64,000 nucleotides of DNA from Runella defluvii (GTDB lineage: Bacteria > Bacteroidota > Bacteroidia > Cytophagales > Spirosomataceae): the NCBI RefSeq assembly GCF_014195535.1, contig NZ_JACIBY010000010.1:186001-250000 (forward strand), read 5' to 3'. This document shows, in pieces, positions 7,219 to 16,807 of the stretch (its first letter is position 1; the number at the start of each line of letters is the position of its first letter). The position numbers were made by a program, and so were the translations under genes. The notes under the pieces were generated by a model. That model was not told the DNA's origin, did not search any database, and saw only the letters and a list, made by a program, of their open reading frames with translations.

Positions 7219-8928
7219 ATGGAGTCGCTAGTACCCAACGAAGCCACACCTCCCGTCGAACTTCCGCCCAAGTATTACCTTGATTACTTTTTGTTTCTGG
7301 TTGATTTTGTGGAAAAACTTTACGGAGAAATCCTCAATGAAGCCGAACAACAGTTTATCGCCGATTTTCGAGCGCTGTCGGAAGATGCTCAGTGCCTTTT
7401 TGTGCGATTCAGTAATCGGAGAGGGCTTTTTTTTAGAACCAATAAGTTGAAATACAATGAACTCGAAGATATTCCTGCGGCACTTTACGAACTGGAAGAA
7501 CGCGGTTTTATTGAACCTTTGGAGGTAAAACACGAAGCTTATGCCAGCGAAATCCTGAATTTATTTACCAAAGACGAATGGATAAAATTAGCACCTCCGA
7601 CTGAATTATCGCTCAAACCCCTCAAAAAGCCCGATTTGATTCGTTTTTTGAGTCATACGTTTACGTTTGAGCTATTGGTATCGCGCATCAATTCCCCCGA
7701 ATTGCTGGGGGAACCTGTGATTAAAGTAGGCTACGAAGTGGAGGTGATGATGCTAAAATTCTTGTTTTTTGGCAATCGTCATGCCGACATGACCGAGTTT
7801 GTGGTGCGTGATTTGGGCAAAGTGAATTTTGAACGTTACCGCGACGATGCTTACACGGCACGCTTTGGCACGCGCCAAGATGCTGAGGATAAATTTATGG
7901 TGTCGCTGACGGCGCAGCAATTCTATGAATTTCAGGAAGCAGCTACTCCGCCCGAAGAAATTTTCGATTGGTTTATGAACTGGCAATCGGCCTTGCATAC
8001 GCTCAGCGACGTAGCCCAACCTGGGTATGTCAAGCTGATAAACCGAGTGGGGGCGTTTTTGGAGCGACAAAAATTACCCGAACAAGCGCTAACGGTGTAT
8101 CAGTTGATCGACCAGATTCCGTCGCGGGAGCGTCGGGTTCGACTGCTGCATCGGATGGGGTTTGTGGAAGAGGCTATGGCGTTGTGCGAGGCGATTGCGC
8201 ATACCCCCCAAAATGCCGATGAACGTTTTTTTGCGCTTGATTTTCAGGAAAAAATTACGAGTACCAAAAAACGGGTGAAAAAGAGTGTCACGCGGTTTTT
8301 GCAAGAATCGAGCAGTGTACAAGTCCCGATTAGCTATCGGTATCGGGTCGAACAGGGAGTGGCTGACTATTTTGTAGAAAAAGGTTACGGGGCTGTTCAT
8401 GCCGAAAATTATCCATGGCGGGGGCTATTTGGGCTTATTTTTTGGGAAATTATTTACGATACTAACGTTCAGGCTATCCATCATCCCTTGCAACGGATGC
8501 CATCGGATTTTTACCAACCTGATTTTTACCGAAAACGTGCTCCCCAAATCCGTGAGCGACTGTCGGAGTTGGATACCAACGAAAAAGTTGCCCAAGTGCT
8601 TGAAAGTACGTTTATCGAAAAGTTTGGGATTGCCAACGTATTGGTCGATTGGAATGACATCTTGTTGGAATTGGTGAAATTGATTGCGCAAAGTCTCAGC
8701 CCGATGCAGCTGCGGGCTATTTTGCTCGAAATGGCGACGAATTTACGCGAAAACACCCGAGGTTTTCCCGATTTGATGGTGTGGAGCGAACAAGGACTGG
8801 AGCTCGTGGAAGTAAAGTCTCCGACCGACCACCTTTCGGCTCAGCAGCTGCATTGGATGCACTTCATGGCCGATTTGGGGGTCAATGCGCGGGTATTGCG
8901 CGTGGAATGGAAGGCCGATTTAGGCTAA
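7219..8928 (+). CDS. FAN1-like VRR-NUC structure-specific nuclease
   Basis: A 569-residue protein from the ATG at 7219; earlier in-frame codons lie in the repeat array and are unlikely to be translated. The C-terminus holds a VRR-NUC (PD-(D/E)XK) core, GFPDLMVW then LELVEVKSP, with Asp518, Glu531 and Lys533 as metal and catalytic residues. Upstream are features of FAN1: a winged-helix/SAP-like segment (FVRFSNRRGLFFRTNKL), a TPR-like helical middle, and the FAN1-type segment NYPWRGLFGLIFWEIIYD followed by PSDFYQPDFYRKR. FAN1 enzymes cut 5' flaps and unhook DNA interstrand cross-links. Bacterial homologues are known but patchy in distribution. It is monocistronic and directly behind the repeat array. 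Confidence 0.85.
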   Translation: MESLVPNEATPPVELPPKYYLDYFLFLVDFVEKLYGEILNEAEQQFIADFRALSEDAQCLFVRFSNRRGLFFRTNKLKYNELEDIPAALYELEERGFIEPLEVKHEAYASEILNLFTKDEWIKLAPPTELSLKPLKKPDLIRFLSHTFTFELLVSRINSPELLGEPVIKVGYEVEVMMLKFLFFGNRHADMTEFVVRDLGKVNFERYRDDAYTARFGTRQDAEDKFMVSLTAQQFYEFQEAATPPEEIFDWFMNWQSALHTLSDVAQPGYVKLINRVGAFLERQKLPEQALTVYQLIDQIPSRERRVRLLHRMGFVEEAMALCEAIAHTPQNADERFFALDFQEKITSTKKRVKKSVTRFLQESSSVQVPISYRYRVEQGVADYFVEKGYGAVHAENYPWRGLFGLIFWEIIYDTNVQAIHHPLQRMPSDFYQPDFYRKRAPQIRERLSELDTNEKVAQVLESTFIEKFGIANVLVDWNDILLELVKLIAQSLSPMQLRAILLEMATNLRENTRGFPDLMVWSEQGLELVEVKSPTDHLSAQQLHWMHFMADLGVNARVLRVEWKADLG

Positions 8929-8929
8929 A

Positions 8930-8966
8930 AAAAAACCTCCCGAAAGTTCAAAACTTTCGGGAGGTT
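8930..8966 (-). terminator. Terminator for the SIMPL gene (also stops the FAN1-like gene)
   Basis: AACCTCCCGAAAGTT (8934-8948) and AACTTTCGGGAGGTT (8952-8966) form a perfect 15-bp stem with a 3-base loop. On the minus strand a run of Ts follows the stem, so its main direction is the SIMPL gene; it may also stop plus-strand transcripts weakly. Confidence 0.9.
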
Positions 8967-8992
8967 GGAGTAGGTTGAAGATTGACAACCAA

Positions 8993-9715
8993 TTATTTAA
9001 TGCGGAACGTCGCATTCATACGGTAGCTGTACTTGATTTTTTCGTATTCAAGTCCACCGCCCGACTCAGGCATGGCATCAGCGGCCATCATTCGTACGTT
9101 GTACTGAGCTTGTTTGTACATCGGATAGACGTTGCCTTCTTCTACTTCGTGGATTTCGAGTACTTCGCCTAGTTTTTCACCGATCGACTCCAACAAATAG
9201 CCTGCTTTTTCCTTAGCCGCTTTGAGGGCGTTGATTTTTACTTGGCGGCGAAACTCCTCTTTTTTCGAGTGTTCGACCCGACTCATGTTTACGTATTCGA
9301 CGCCACGGTCATCGACTTTGGCCATGAGGTCGTTGATATTATTCGCGTTTGAAAGTTTCAGTTGAAATTGCTTGGCGGCCAAAAAGTGTTGGGGTTTTTT
9401 CTTGCCCGTCCATTCGCGGTAGCCTGTTACGCCACTGACCGAAAGATTTTCTTTGGGCAAACCTGCACTTTTAACGGCTTCAATCAGTTGCTTTTCAAGC
9501 GTTTCGAGCGATACTTTGTCTTTCTGATTTTTTTCGTCTTTAAAATATTCTTTCAACGAAATAGTGAAATAAAGCTCGTCGGGTACGATTTCGAGTTCGG
9601 CAGTGCCTGTCACCTCGATTTTTTTGATGGGGTCTTTGTCCACGGTGGTAGATGTTTGAGCAAACATGGATAGGCTTGATACAAGCAAAACGGCTGTTAA
9701 TACGAAACGTTTCAT
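8993..9715 (-). CDS. SIMPL-domain (DUF541) periplasmic protein
   Basis: A 240-residue protein with a signal peptide ending at MFAQ. It shows the SIMPL/DUF541 pattern: KKIEVTGTAELEIVPDELYFTISL near residues 31-54, and ALKAAKEKAGYLLESIGEKLGEVLEI near 175-200. The domain forms oligomeric periplasmic assemblies (BP26/YggE family). YggE is linked to oxidative-stress protection, but a biochemical role is not established. It has its own terminator and no obvious operon partner. The family call is firm and the function open. Confidence 0.85.
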   Translation of the reverse strand: MKRFVLTAVLLVSSLSMFAQTSTTVDKDPIKKIEVTGTAELEIVPDELYFTISLKEYFKDEKNQKDKVSLETLEKQLIEAVKSAGLPKENLSVSGVTGYREWTGKKKPQHFLAAKQFQLKLSNANNINDLMAKVDDRGVEYVNMSRVEHSKKEEFRRQVKINALKAAKEKAGYLLESIGEKLGEVLEIHEVEEGNVYPMYKQAQYNVRMMAADAMPESGGGLEYEKIKYSYRMNATFRIK

Positions 9716-9797
9716 GGTTAGTAAAGAAAAATTAGATGGTTTTGGGCTAAAAACGTCAAAGTAGTCCCCAAATTGTGAATAGTTTTGTTAATGATTC

Positions 9798-11783
9798 CTA
9801 ACGCTTCAAGGTGATTTTGGCGGTTTTCTGCACTTCTCCCGCCATGAGTCGGGCGTAGTAGGTGCCTTCGCTCATGAACTGTACATTGAAGTGAACGGTG
9901 TAATTCCCAGCTTCTTGCTGCTTGTTGACCACCAAAGCACCCACCCGCGTTCCGCGCGAATCATACACGTAAAGCGATACTTCGGCGGCTTCGGGTAAGC
10001 GGTAGCGAATGTTGATTTGTTGATTAAATGGATTCGGAAAAATTTGAAGAAACTCATCCGATTCGGTCGAAGCGATAGAAGTGCTTTGTGGTTTTGCAGG
10101 TGTTTTTTGTTCTTCCACTTCTTCTTCGTCGTCCTCTTCTTCTTCATTAGCGGCCGCAACGGCTTCCATTGGTTCTTCCGAATTAGCTACTATAGGCGCG
10201 TTCTTGAGTTGGGTTGCCAATGGTAGAATAATCTTTTCAGGCTCGGGCGCTGCCTCAATCGGTTTGGAATTGGTGGTTAAGCTACTGGCTTCCGTGGGTT
10301 GACTTTCGTTGTGCAGGCGATTAAAAGCACTCACCGTGTAGTTGTACTTGGTGTTGGGTTTTACTTGGGTATCGGTAAAACTGAAGGTAGATGCACCTTC
10401 GGTTTTTACCACAATGCTTCGAATGGCTTGGGCCGAGCGCAGGTCAATCGACGATTGTTGGCTGCTGCGATACACCACAAAATAGCGAGCTTTATCGCGC
10501 TCGGACGTCAACTGGTACGGAAAAGACCACGAGACAGTAACCGTGTTGTTATCGTTCAATTTTGCGGTTAGTTCTTTAGGGCTCGGTGGAGCTGCTTGGG
10601 TTTTCCAAGGCATGGCAGGCACCAACGCGGGACTTTGATACACTTCCTGACAAAGTGCATCGCAAAAGCGGTTGGGGTTGTTCCTAAGGGTTTTGGCGCT
10701 AAATAGAATACTTCCATGAACATTCTCAAACGAACGATTATAGCGCACTTGATTGGGCACTTCCAGCGGACGTTTCCAGTGGGAATCACTGTTGACTTTA
10801 TAAACGCCGTGGCCGATGTAGAGATGAGGTTCGGAGACGTTATCACTCCACCACGACACCAATTGGGCATAATTGGCGGTCGTACTTCCCATGCTCCAAT
10901 AGACTTGCGGGGCGATGTAGTCCACCCAGCCTTCTTGTACCCATTTACGAGAATCGGAAAAATTGCCCGAAAAAGCCTCAAAACCGCGTGAGTTGGAGCC
11001 TTCGGGCGAGCTGCTGCGGTTGCGCCAGATACCAAAAGGTGATACCCCAAATTTAATCCAAGGTTTGACGCGACGAATACTATCAGACACGGTTTTGACG
11101 AGCAAATTGACGTTATCGCGCCGCCAATCGGCTTTGTTGGTAAAACCTCGGCTGTAATTTTGGAAAGTTGCTTCGTCGTTGAGGCTTACTTTAGGAACGG
11201 GATACGGGTAAAAATAATCGTCGAAATGAATGCCGTCTAGGTCGTAGCGGCGAACGACGTCCATAACCACGCGGGTGACGAAGGTGCGCACTTCGGGCCG
11301 CCCTGGGTCGAGAATCCGTAGCGTTCCGTACGAAAGTAGCACATCGGGGTGCGTTTTGGCGATGTGGTTGGGTGCTAACGACGCCCGACGAATATCAGTA
11401 ACGGCGCGGTAGGGGTTTATCCAAGCGTGAATTTCAAGGTTACGCTTGCGGCATTCTTGAATGGCAAAAGCGAGCGGGTCATAGCCAGGAGATTGTCCTT
11501 GCTGCCCCGTTAGCCATTCCGACCAAGGTTCGAGCTTGCTTTCATAAACGGCGTCACAGGCGTTGCGAATTTGGAAAAAGACGGCATTTAACCCCCTTAG
11601 TTGAATCAAATCCAGTAAATCGCGAAGTTCTTGCTGCTGTTGCTGCGCCGATAGCCCTTTTTGAGAGGGCCAGTCAACATTGCCCACATTGGCAATCCAG
11701 ACCCCTCGAAACTCACGTTTGGGTTGGGCAAAAAGCGAACAACTAATCAGCAGTAAAAGAAGTGTATATTTCAAAAATGACAT
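9798..11783 (-). CDS. GHL10 (DUF187) glycosidase-like protein with T9SS sorting domain
   Basis: 661 residues from the ATG at 11783; a TTG five codons earlier is less likely. A signal peptide ending at LFAQ precedes EFRGVWIANVGNVDWPS, the start of a glycosyl-hydrolase-like family 10 TIM barrel, with HAWINPYRA and DGIHFDDYFYPYP as barrel motifs. A fibronectin III-like domain (about 400-510) and a very acidic linker, EEEEDDEEEVEE, follow. The last ~80 residues (IFPNPFNQQINIRYRLPE to AKITLKR) are a type-A T9SS sorting domain. So the protein is expected to be secreted by T9SS and attached to the surface. GHL10 members act on peptidoglycan or other glycans; the substrate is not settled. Confidence 0.88.
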   Translation of the reverse strand: MSFLKYTLLLLLISCSLFAQPKREFRGVWIANVGNVDWPSQKGLSAQQQQQELRDLLDLIQLRGLNAVFFQIRNACDAVYESKLEPWSEWLTGQQGQSPGYDPLAFAIQECRKRNLEIHAWINPYRAVTDIRRASLAPNHIAKTHPDVLLSYGTLRILDPGRPEVRTFVTRVVMDVVRRYDLDGIHFDDYFYPYPVPKVSLNDEATFQNYSRGFTNKADWRRDNVNLLVKTVSDSIRRVKPWIKFGVSPFGIWRNRSSSPEGSNSRGFEAFSGNFSDSRKWVQEGWVDYIAPQVYWSMGSTTANYAQLVSWWSDNVSEPHLYIGHGVYKVNSDSHWKRPLEVPNQVRYNRSFENVHGSILFSAKTLRNNPNRFCDALCQEVYQSPALVPAMPWKTQAAPPSPKELTAKLNDNNTVTVSWSFPYQLTSERDKARYFVVYRSSQQSSIDLRSAQAIRSIVVKTEGASTFSFTDTQVKPNTKYNYTVSAFNRLHNESQPTEASSLTTNSKPIEAAPEPEKIILPLATQLKNAPIVANSEEPMEAVAAANEEEEDDEEEVEEQKTPAKPQSTSIASTESDEFLQIFPNPFNQQINIRYRLPEAAEVSLYVYDSRGTRVGALVVNKQQEAGNYTVHFNVQFMSEGTYYARLMAGEVQKTAKITLKR

Positions 11784-11812
11784 GGTATGAAAGCTCAACG
11801 TAGAAAACCCTG

Positions 11813-11820
11813 CAAAATTA
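11813..11820 (-). promoter_or_regulatory. -7 element for the GHL10 gene
   Basis: Reads TAATTTTG on the minus strand, an exact TAnnTTTG match about 30 bases before the start. No clear -33 element at normal spacing. Confidence 0.4.
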
Positions 11821-11875
11821 ACGCCAATCTCTCACATAATGGTACGTTTGGGGAAGAACAAAGTCAGGGGAGGGG

Positions 11876-11913
11876 GAAAAAGAAATAGCCGAGACACTGC
11901 GAAGTGCCTCGGC
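11876..11913 (-). terminator. Terminator of the beta-helix lipoprotein gene
   Basis: GCCGAGACAC (11888-11897) and GTGCCTCGGC (11904-11913) pair with one mismatch. On the minus strand the stem is followed by TATTTCTTTTT. Its arms resemble those of the terminator at 14657-14680. Confidence 0.65.
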
Positions 11914-11941
11914 GTGGTATGAAGTAAAAGGGGAATAGTAA

Positions 11942-14536
11942 TTAAAACGAAACGGTATTCACCGTAGCCGAGCTCGACGTCGTGGTGGTTGACTTGAGCG
12001 TAGCGCCTGAGTTAGAATACGTTCCGCCCGTATATAGGCCCCATCCCGACGAGTTGCCTATGTAACTTCCGCCCGTGTACGTTCCGCCGAAGTAGATTTT
12101 ATACTGACCTCCTTTGGTTAAACTTGGATTTGAAAAATGGAAATAAGCCGAGGCCGTTTTGGGCTTAAACGTCAACAAGTCTTTCCCAGAGGCATCTTCA
12201 ATATGAATCAGAGAGGTAGTGGCTACAGATGCACTTGATTTGATAAACATTCCAACTTGGGTAGAGGCCGTTCCCATGGCTTTGGTCATGTTACTAGCTG
12301 GTTCGGCTCCAATCAAAAAGCCTCCATTGACCAAAAAGTTTCCATTGACGTCGATGTCCTCATTTCCGTTTGCAATAACCGTTCCGCCTGAAATAGTGAA
12401 GTTGCCATTACTGTCAATGGCATCGGAACCTGTCACAATCACAATCCCGCCGCTTACCGTCAATTGGCTGTTGTCGTTCGACTCGGTTCCGCCCGAAACG
12501 GTGCCATACGAGGTATTTAAGCCATCATTGGTTGCGGTTAAGTTAACAACTCCGCCTGCGATTTTAATAATAATGGATTCCATGGCTTCATATGATTTAG
12601 TAACGTTTACCGTGCCATCATTGATGGTAATCGACGTTTCTGACTTTAAGCCATCATCGGTAGCGGCAATGTTGAGTTCACCATTGTTCATCACAAAAGA
12701 ACCATCGCTCTTAAAACCTTTGGCTTCGCTGGTATTGGCCGTGTTATAGGTATATTTTGTCCCAGTAGCAGAAATAGTGGTGGTACCTCCGCTGATGGTT
12801 GCTGTTCCGTCAACGCTGATGCCTTTGGCACCCGTTCCTGTGCTGGTGACGGTTAATGTTCCGCCTTTGATGGCGAGGTTTTTGTCGCAGTTAATTCCCG
12901 CTGGGGCGGCAATGTCGGCGTCGGCTGTGTCGTAATAAGCTGCTCCAGAGGTGGTTATTTTAACCGTGCCCGAAGTAATGGTGCAATCGCCGCCCGTTTT
13001 GATTCCTTTAGAACCTTTGCCCGAAACGGTAAGTGTAACCGCATCGGTTGTGCCGATTGTCGTGTAACCTTCGCTTTTGATAGCGTTGCCTTTATCACCC
13101 GTCGTTGTGACCGTGATTTTACCTCCTTTTATCAATACATAAGGCGTAACGGCGGCATCAGTACCTTCGTAAGAGGCGGCAATTCCGTCGTTGACACTGT
13201 TGATGGTGACTACCCCGCCGTTGATAACAACGTAGCCTTCTTCGGCTTCGATGCCGTTACTTGTTGCGGCAGTTACGGTGACACTGCCGTTGTCCATTGC
13301 AAAATAATCATTGGCGTGAATACCATCGCTCGCTGCCGATTTGATGACGATATTGGCCTCGCTGACGTAAATGTAGTCGTCGGATACAATGGCGTGTTTG
13401 TTGTTACCCGTCACGTTCAGCGTACCTGTTCCCATAAAACTCAATTGTCCTTCGCCGAAAAGTGTTCCTTTTTGGTCTTCTGAGCTGGTGGCATAGGTGG
13501 TGCCATCGACAAGGGTGTTGGTTCCGATGACATTGATGGTTGCTTTTTTGCTCGACTGGCTATTGATGGCAGGGCCTGCGCTGTTGGTAATGCTAACGCC
13601 TTTGAGGGTGATGTTGAATTTGTATTCGCTGTAAATCTTAAAGCTGCCTTTGGTGGCAGTACCCGATAAAAGGTACACAATTTCTTTGGAGGTATTGGTT
13701 GATTTTACGGTGACATCAGCCCCGCTGGTAGTTACTGTTACGCCGTCGTTTTGGAAGGCATTACTAACAGAAGCACTGGTTCCTGAATAGGTAATCACAA
13801 CGGTGTCTTTGGCAGTAGAGGCGGTGCTTGAAGCACTGATAGTTACAGAAACTGTGCAGGTTTGTCCGCCCAAACTCAAGTTAAAAACAGCCGTGCCCGT
13901 CGAAGTAGGCGTTCCCGCAATGTTATAGACCAGCGTGCCCGAGCCATTCGCCAGTGTACCTGCCGCCAAAGTAGCCGTAAGCCCTTCTACGCCCGTCGAT
14001 GAAGCGGTGGAAACATCATAAGCACCGCCATTCCCGCCAGTGTAGGTGATGGTCACCGTACCCGTGTATGCTACGCCGTTGGTTCCTGTGGTAGGATTTA
14101 CGGTTCCCGTGAGCGTTGCGACACTCGCTTTTGAGGCAGTGACAGGCAATGCTATCGAACACGATTGCCCACCTAAATCAATGGCAAAGCTGGCCGTTCC
14201 TGCGGTCGAAGGAGTTCCTGTAATGACAAAAGCAGCCGTTCCGTTGCCGTTGGATAACGTACCCGCCGACAAGGTAGCAGTTAATCCCGTCACGCCTGTA
14301 GAAGCAATGGCCGTTCCTTCAGCGTAGGAGGCGCCGTTTCCGCCCGTATAGGGTACGCTCGCGGTGGCAGTAAACGAAGCTCCGCTTGTAGCAGAAGCTG
14401 AGAAGGTAGCACTTGAACAATTTAATGATGTGATGGTGGCAGCGTTTTCGGCGGTGATTTCCTTGTCTTTACAGGCTTGAAAAACCAAAATAAGGGCCAA
14501 GACAAAGCTCGCTACTGCAAAACGTTTTTGATTCAT
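11942..14536 (-). CDS. Cthe_2159-like (DUF4353) carbohydrate-binding beta-helix lipoprotein
   Basis: 864 residues from the ATG at 14536. A lipobox ends in LVFQAC, so it is a lipoprotein, probably surface-exposed. After a short spacer come two ~75-residue Ig-like repeats, each with a 'YTGGNGA' start, a 'GLTATLSAGTLSNG' middle and a 'GGQSC' end (about 50-205). The rest is a long run of short strands rich in Thr, Gly and Ile with 'INSQSSKKATINV', 'SDGIHANDYFAMDNG' and 'GGVVTINSVNDGI' turns. This is the right-handed beta-helix of the Cthe_2159/DUF4353 family, whose founder binds acidic polysaccharide and cellulose. Ligand here unknown. Confidence 0.85.
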   Translation of the reverse strand: MNQKRFAVASFVLALILVFQACKDKEITAENAATITSLNCSSATFSASATSGASFTATASVPYTGGNGASYAEGTAIASTGVTGLTATLSAGTLSNGNGTAAFVITGTPSTAGTASFAIDLGGQSCSIALPVTASKASVATLTGTVNPTTGTNGVAYTGTVTITYTGGNGGAYDVSTASSTGVEGLTATLAAGTLANGSGTLVYNIAGTPTSTGTAVFNLSLGGQTCTVSVTISASSTASTAKDTVVITYSGTSASVSNAFQNDGVTVTTSGADVTVKSTNTSKEIVYLLSGTATKGSFKIYSEYKFNITLKGVSITNSAGPAINSQSSKKATINVIGTNTLVDGTTYATSSEDQKGTLFGEGQLSFMGTGTLNVTGNNKHAIVSDDYIYVSEANIVIKSAASDGIHANDYFAMDNGSVTVTAATSNGIEAEEGYVVINGGVVTINSVNDGIAASYEGTDAAVTPYVLIKGGKITVTTTGDKGNAIKSEGYTTIGTTDAVTLTVSGKGSKGIKTGGDCTITSGTVKITTSGAAYYDTADADIAAPAGINCDKNLAIKGGTLTVTSTGTGAKGISVDGTATISGGTTTISATGTKYTYNTANTSEAKGFKSDGSFVMNNGELNIAATDDGLKSETSITINDGTVNVTKSYEAMESIIIKIAGGVVNLTATNDGLNTSYGTVSGGTESNDNSQLTVSGGIVIVTGSDAIDSNGNFTISGGTVIANGNEDIDVNGNFLVNGGFLIGAEPASNMTKAMGTASTQVGMFIKSSASVATTSLIHIEDASGKDLLTFKPKTASAYFHFSNPSLTKGGQYKIYFGGTYTGGSYIGNSSGWGLYTGGTYSNSGATLKSTTTTSSSATVNTVSF

Positions 14537-14650
14537 GGTATCAGATGGTAAAAAGAGTATTGGTGTATCTATGTGTGTGTACTTTTGAGATTTACGTGCC
14601 TTTTTGCGTTTGCGTTGCAGTTGGAGGCTGTTCCTTGGGGAATAAAACAC

Positions 14651-14680
14651 AAAAAAGCCGAGACCATTGCGGGCCTCGGC
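14651..14680 (-). terminator. Terminator of the M1 peptidase gene
   Basis: GCCGAGACC (14657-14665) pairs with GGCCTCGGC (14672-14680), including one G-T pair. On the minus strand TTTTTTGTGTTT follows. It lies in the leader of the next gene (start 14536), so that gene needs a promoter beyond it or depends on read-through. Confidence 0.75.
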
Positions 14681-14700
14681 TGGAAATGAAAGTCACTTGA

Positions 14701-16680
14701 TTAGTTCTCGTCGGGAGAAATGTAGCGAGCAGGTCGCCACGTATTATTGCGAGGGTTGACGTCAGGGGTTTTTGAATCTGGGTCAATCGTGACCGATTTA
14801 AGCGGCCCTTTGGTCGGGGCTTTAAACGTCCACGAACCACTGCGTTGAAAAACCTCAACAGGGAGTTGAATCCGCGTTTTTTTACCGTTAGTTTCTTCCA
14901 ATTCTACGACGGCTGGTAAAGCCCACTGTTCTAAGTTTTCAATCGTAATGATAGAACCTTTGGCGGGACTTTGTTCTACGTATTGTACTTCTTTGACGGC
15001 TTGGTCGAGTTTGTAGTTTTCGTAAAACCATCCTTTCCAAAACCAACCCAAATCTTCGCCCGTGCCATCTTCCATGCTACGGAAAAAGTCGTAAGGGGTA
15101 GGGTGTTTAAAAGCCCAACGTTTTACGTACTGTTTAAAAGCATAATCGAAACGGTCGCGGCCTACTACCACTTCCCGCAGAATCTTGAGGCCAATCGCAG
15201 GCTTGTAATACGCATCCCAACCAAGATTAGTCGTTTTGATAACGTCTGGAATGGTAATGATAGGGTCGGCGCCGTCGCGGAAAAGCGTAGGGGCAATGTT
15301 CTGGATATCGTCCAAACGGTCTTGGTTGTACTCGCCGTCGTTGAATGCCTCGGTTGAAAGCATGTTGATAAAAGTATTAAAACCTTCGTCCATCCACGCA
15401 AATTTACGCTCGTTGTTTCCCACAATCATCGGAAACCAAGTATGCCCAAATTCGTGGTCGGTAACGCCCCAAAGCGATTCTTTTTTGTCGTTGTGGGCGC
15501 AAAAAACGATGCCAGGGTATTCCATCCCACCCACAATTCCTGCCACGTTACTGGCGACGGGGTAGGGGTATTCGAGTAAATATTTTGAATAAAATTCTAA
15601 ACAACCTTTTACGTATTCTGTGGAGCGTCCCCAACTGTCATTACCCGCACTTTCGACAGGGTACACCGACTGCGCCAAAGCAGGTTTACCGCTGGGAAGG
15701 TTCATTTTGGCGGCATCCCAAACAAATGACTGCGAAGTAGCCCAGGCTACGTCGCGGGCGTTAGTACAACGGAAGCGCCACGTGAGCATTCCTTCTTGTT
15801 TGGGGCGAGAGTTTTTGTCTTTCACCTCTTTTTCGGTGCGAATCATCACCGTTTTGTCGCTTTTACGGGCTTCTTCAAGGCGTTTGAGTTGCTCCGAAGT
15901 GAGTACTTCGGTAGGGTTGAGCAATTCACCCGAACCTACCACAATGTGGTTCCAAGGTACGGTGACGCTGTATTCATAATCGCCATAATCTAAGTAAAAT
16001 TCGCCCGCGCCAAGGTAGGGCAATACGTTCCAGCCTTCGATGTCATCAAAAACGCACATGCGAGGATACCACTGCGCCATTTCGTAAACTATGCCGTTGC
16101 GCGTGTCGAGTTTTCCCATGCGGTCGGAGGCGTACGACGGAATTTTAAACGAATAAGTGACTTTGACTTTGATAACGTCGCCACCCGACTTGAGCGGCTC
16201 GGCTAGGCGAATCTGCATACGGGTATCATCGACAATGTACTCGGCAGGTGCCGCTTTGCCTTTTCCTTGCTGGACGGTCACGGTGCTAACCACGTAGCCG
16301 CCCTCAAACCCCGAATTGCCATAACGCCCACCACTGAGCGGCGTTGTTTTGCCGCTGCGAGAGTTATCGTTGAAGGCGTTTTGGTCGAGTTGGAGCCAGA
16401 GGAAAGGGAGCGTTTCGGGGCTGTTGTTGGTGTACGTAATTTCTACTTCACCGCTGACTTGATTAGCGCCCTCATCGAGGGTAGCTGCAATTTTATAGTC
16501 GGCACGATTTTGCCAATAACGAGGCCCTGGAGCACCGCTTCCTGTTCGAAACTCATTGGCAGGTTGGTAGTTAAACAATGGGTTAAATAATACGTGTGGA
16601 TCGTATTTGGAGGTCGTGGGTTGGGCATGGCTCAACGTGGCAAGACCAATTAAAAATAAAAGACAGAGTTGTCGAAACAT
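14701..16680 (-). CDS. Secreted M1-family zinc metallopeptidase
   Basis: 659 residues from the ATG at 16680, which begins a good signal peptide ending at LSHAQ. The exopeptidase-type motif is GGMEYPG (about 384-390). The zinc motif HEFGH is at 409-413 with the third ligand Glu432, 18 residues later, giving the HEXXH-X18-E pattern of gluzincins. The first ~330 residues form the beta-sandwich domain typical of M1 enzymes. Such proteins trim N-terminal residues of peptides; many exported Bacteroidota members feed on protein. It lies divergent from the G3E gene across a short palindrome-rich gap. Confidence 0.9.
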   Translation of the reverse strand: MFRQLCLLFLIGLATLSHAQPTTSKYDPHVLFNPLFNYQPANEFRTGSGAPGPRYWQNRADYKIAATLDEGANQVSGEVEITYTNNSPETLPFLWLQLDQNAFNDNSRSGKTTPLSGGRYGNSGFEGGYVVSTVTVQQGKGKAAPAEYIVDDTRMQIRLAEPLKSGGDVIKVKVTYSFKIPSYASDRMGKLDTRNGIVYEMAQWYPRMCVFDDIEGWNVLPYLGAGEFYLDYGDYEYSVTVPWNHIVVGSGELLNPTEVLTSEQLKRLEEARKSDKTVMIRTEKEVKDKNSRPKQEGMLTWRFRCTNARDVAWATSQSFVWDAAKMNLPSGKPALAQSVYPVESAGNDSWGRSTEYVKGCLEFYSKYLLEYPYPVASNVAGIVGGMEYPGIVFCAHNDKKESLWGVTDHEFGHTWFPMIVGNNERKFAWMDEGFNTFINMLSTEAFNDGEYNQDRLDDIQNIAPTLFRDGADPIITIPDVIKTTNLGWDAYYKPAIGLKILREVVVGRDRFDYAFKQYVKRWAFKHPTPYDFFRSMEDGTGEDLGWFWKGWFYENYKLDQAVKEVQYVEQSPAKGSIITIENLEQWALPAVVELEETNGKKTRIQLPVEVFQRSGSWTFKAPTKGPLKSVTIDPDSKTPDVNPRNNTWRPARYISPDEN

Positions 16681-16750
16681 TTTAGTGAAATTTGCAGAAA
16701 AACGAAGGTAAAACAGAATTGTTGTAAAACGTAACAAAGACAATTAGAAT

Positions 16751-16785
16751 CGCCAATTTTGGGCGTATTTTCCCCCAATTTGGGG
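16751..16785. promoter_or_regulatory. Two phased palindromes before the metal chaperone gene
   Basis: CGCCAATTTTGGGCG (16751-16765) and CCCCAATTTGGGG (16773-16785) are related palindromes with centres 21 bp apart, two helical turns. They lie 22 bases before the ATG at 16808, in the gap to the divergent peptidase gene. Their position and phasing suggest a pair of operators. Zinc regulation would be plausible from the gene's family, but these are not a known Zur consensus that I can vouch for. Confidence 0.45.
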
Positions 16786-16807
16786 TAAAAGAAAAAAATA
16801 AGAACGT

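Noticed and set aside
6722-7271. Minus-strand open frames over the 107-bp repeat array
   Set aside because: They simply translate the repeat units and repeat the same peptides in phase; no start signal, no family, and the array is better explained as non-coding repeats.
10081-10302. Plus-strand frame with a poly-Ser run in the GHL10 gene
   Set aside because: The Ser run is the reverse reading of the acidic Glu/Asp linker codons.
12219-12749. Plus-strand frame of 176 codons inside the beta-helix lipoprotein gene
   Set aside because: It is a shadow of the Thr/Gly-rich repeats of the real minus-strand gene, with no motif of its own.
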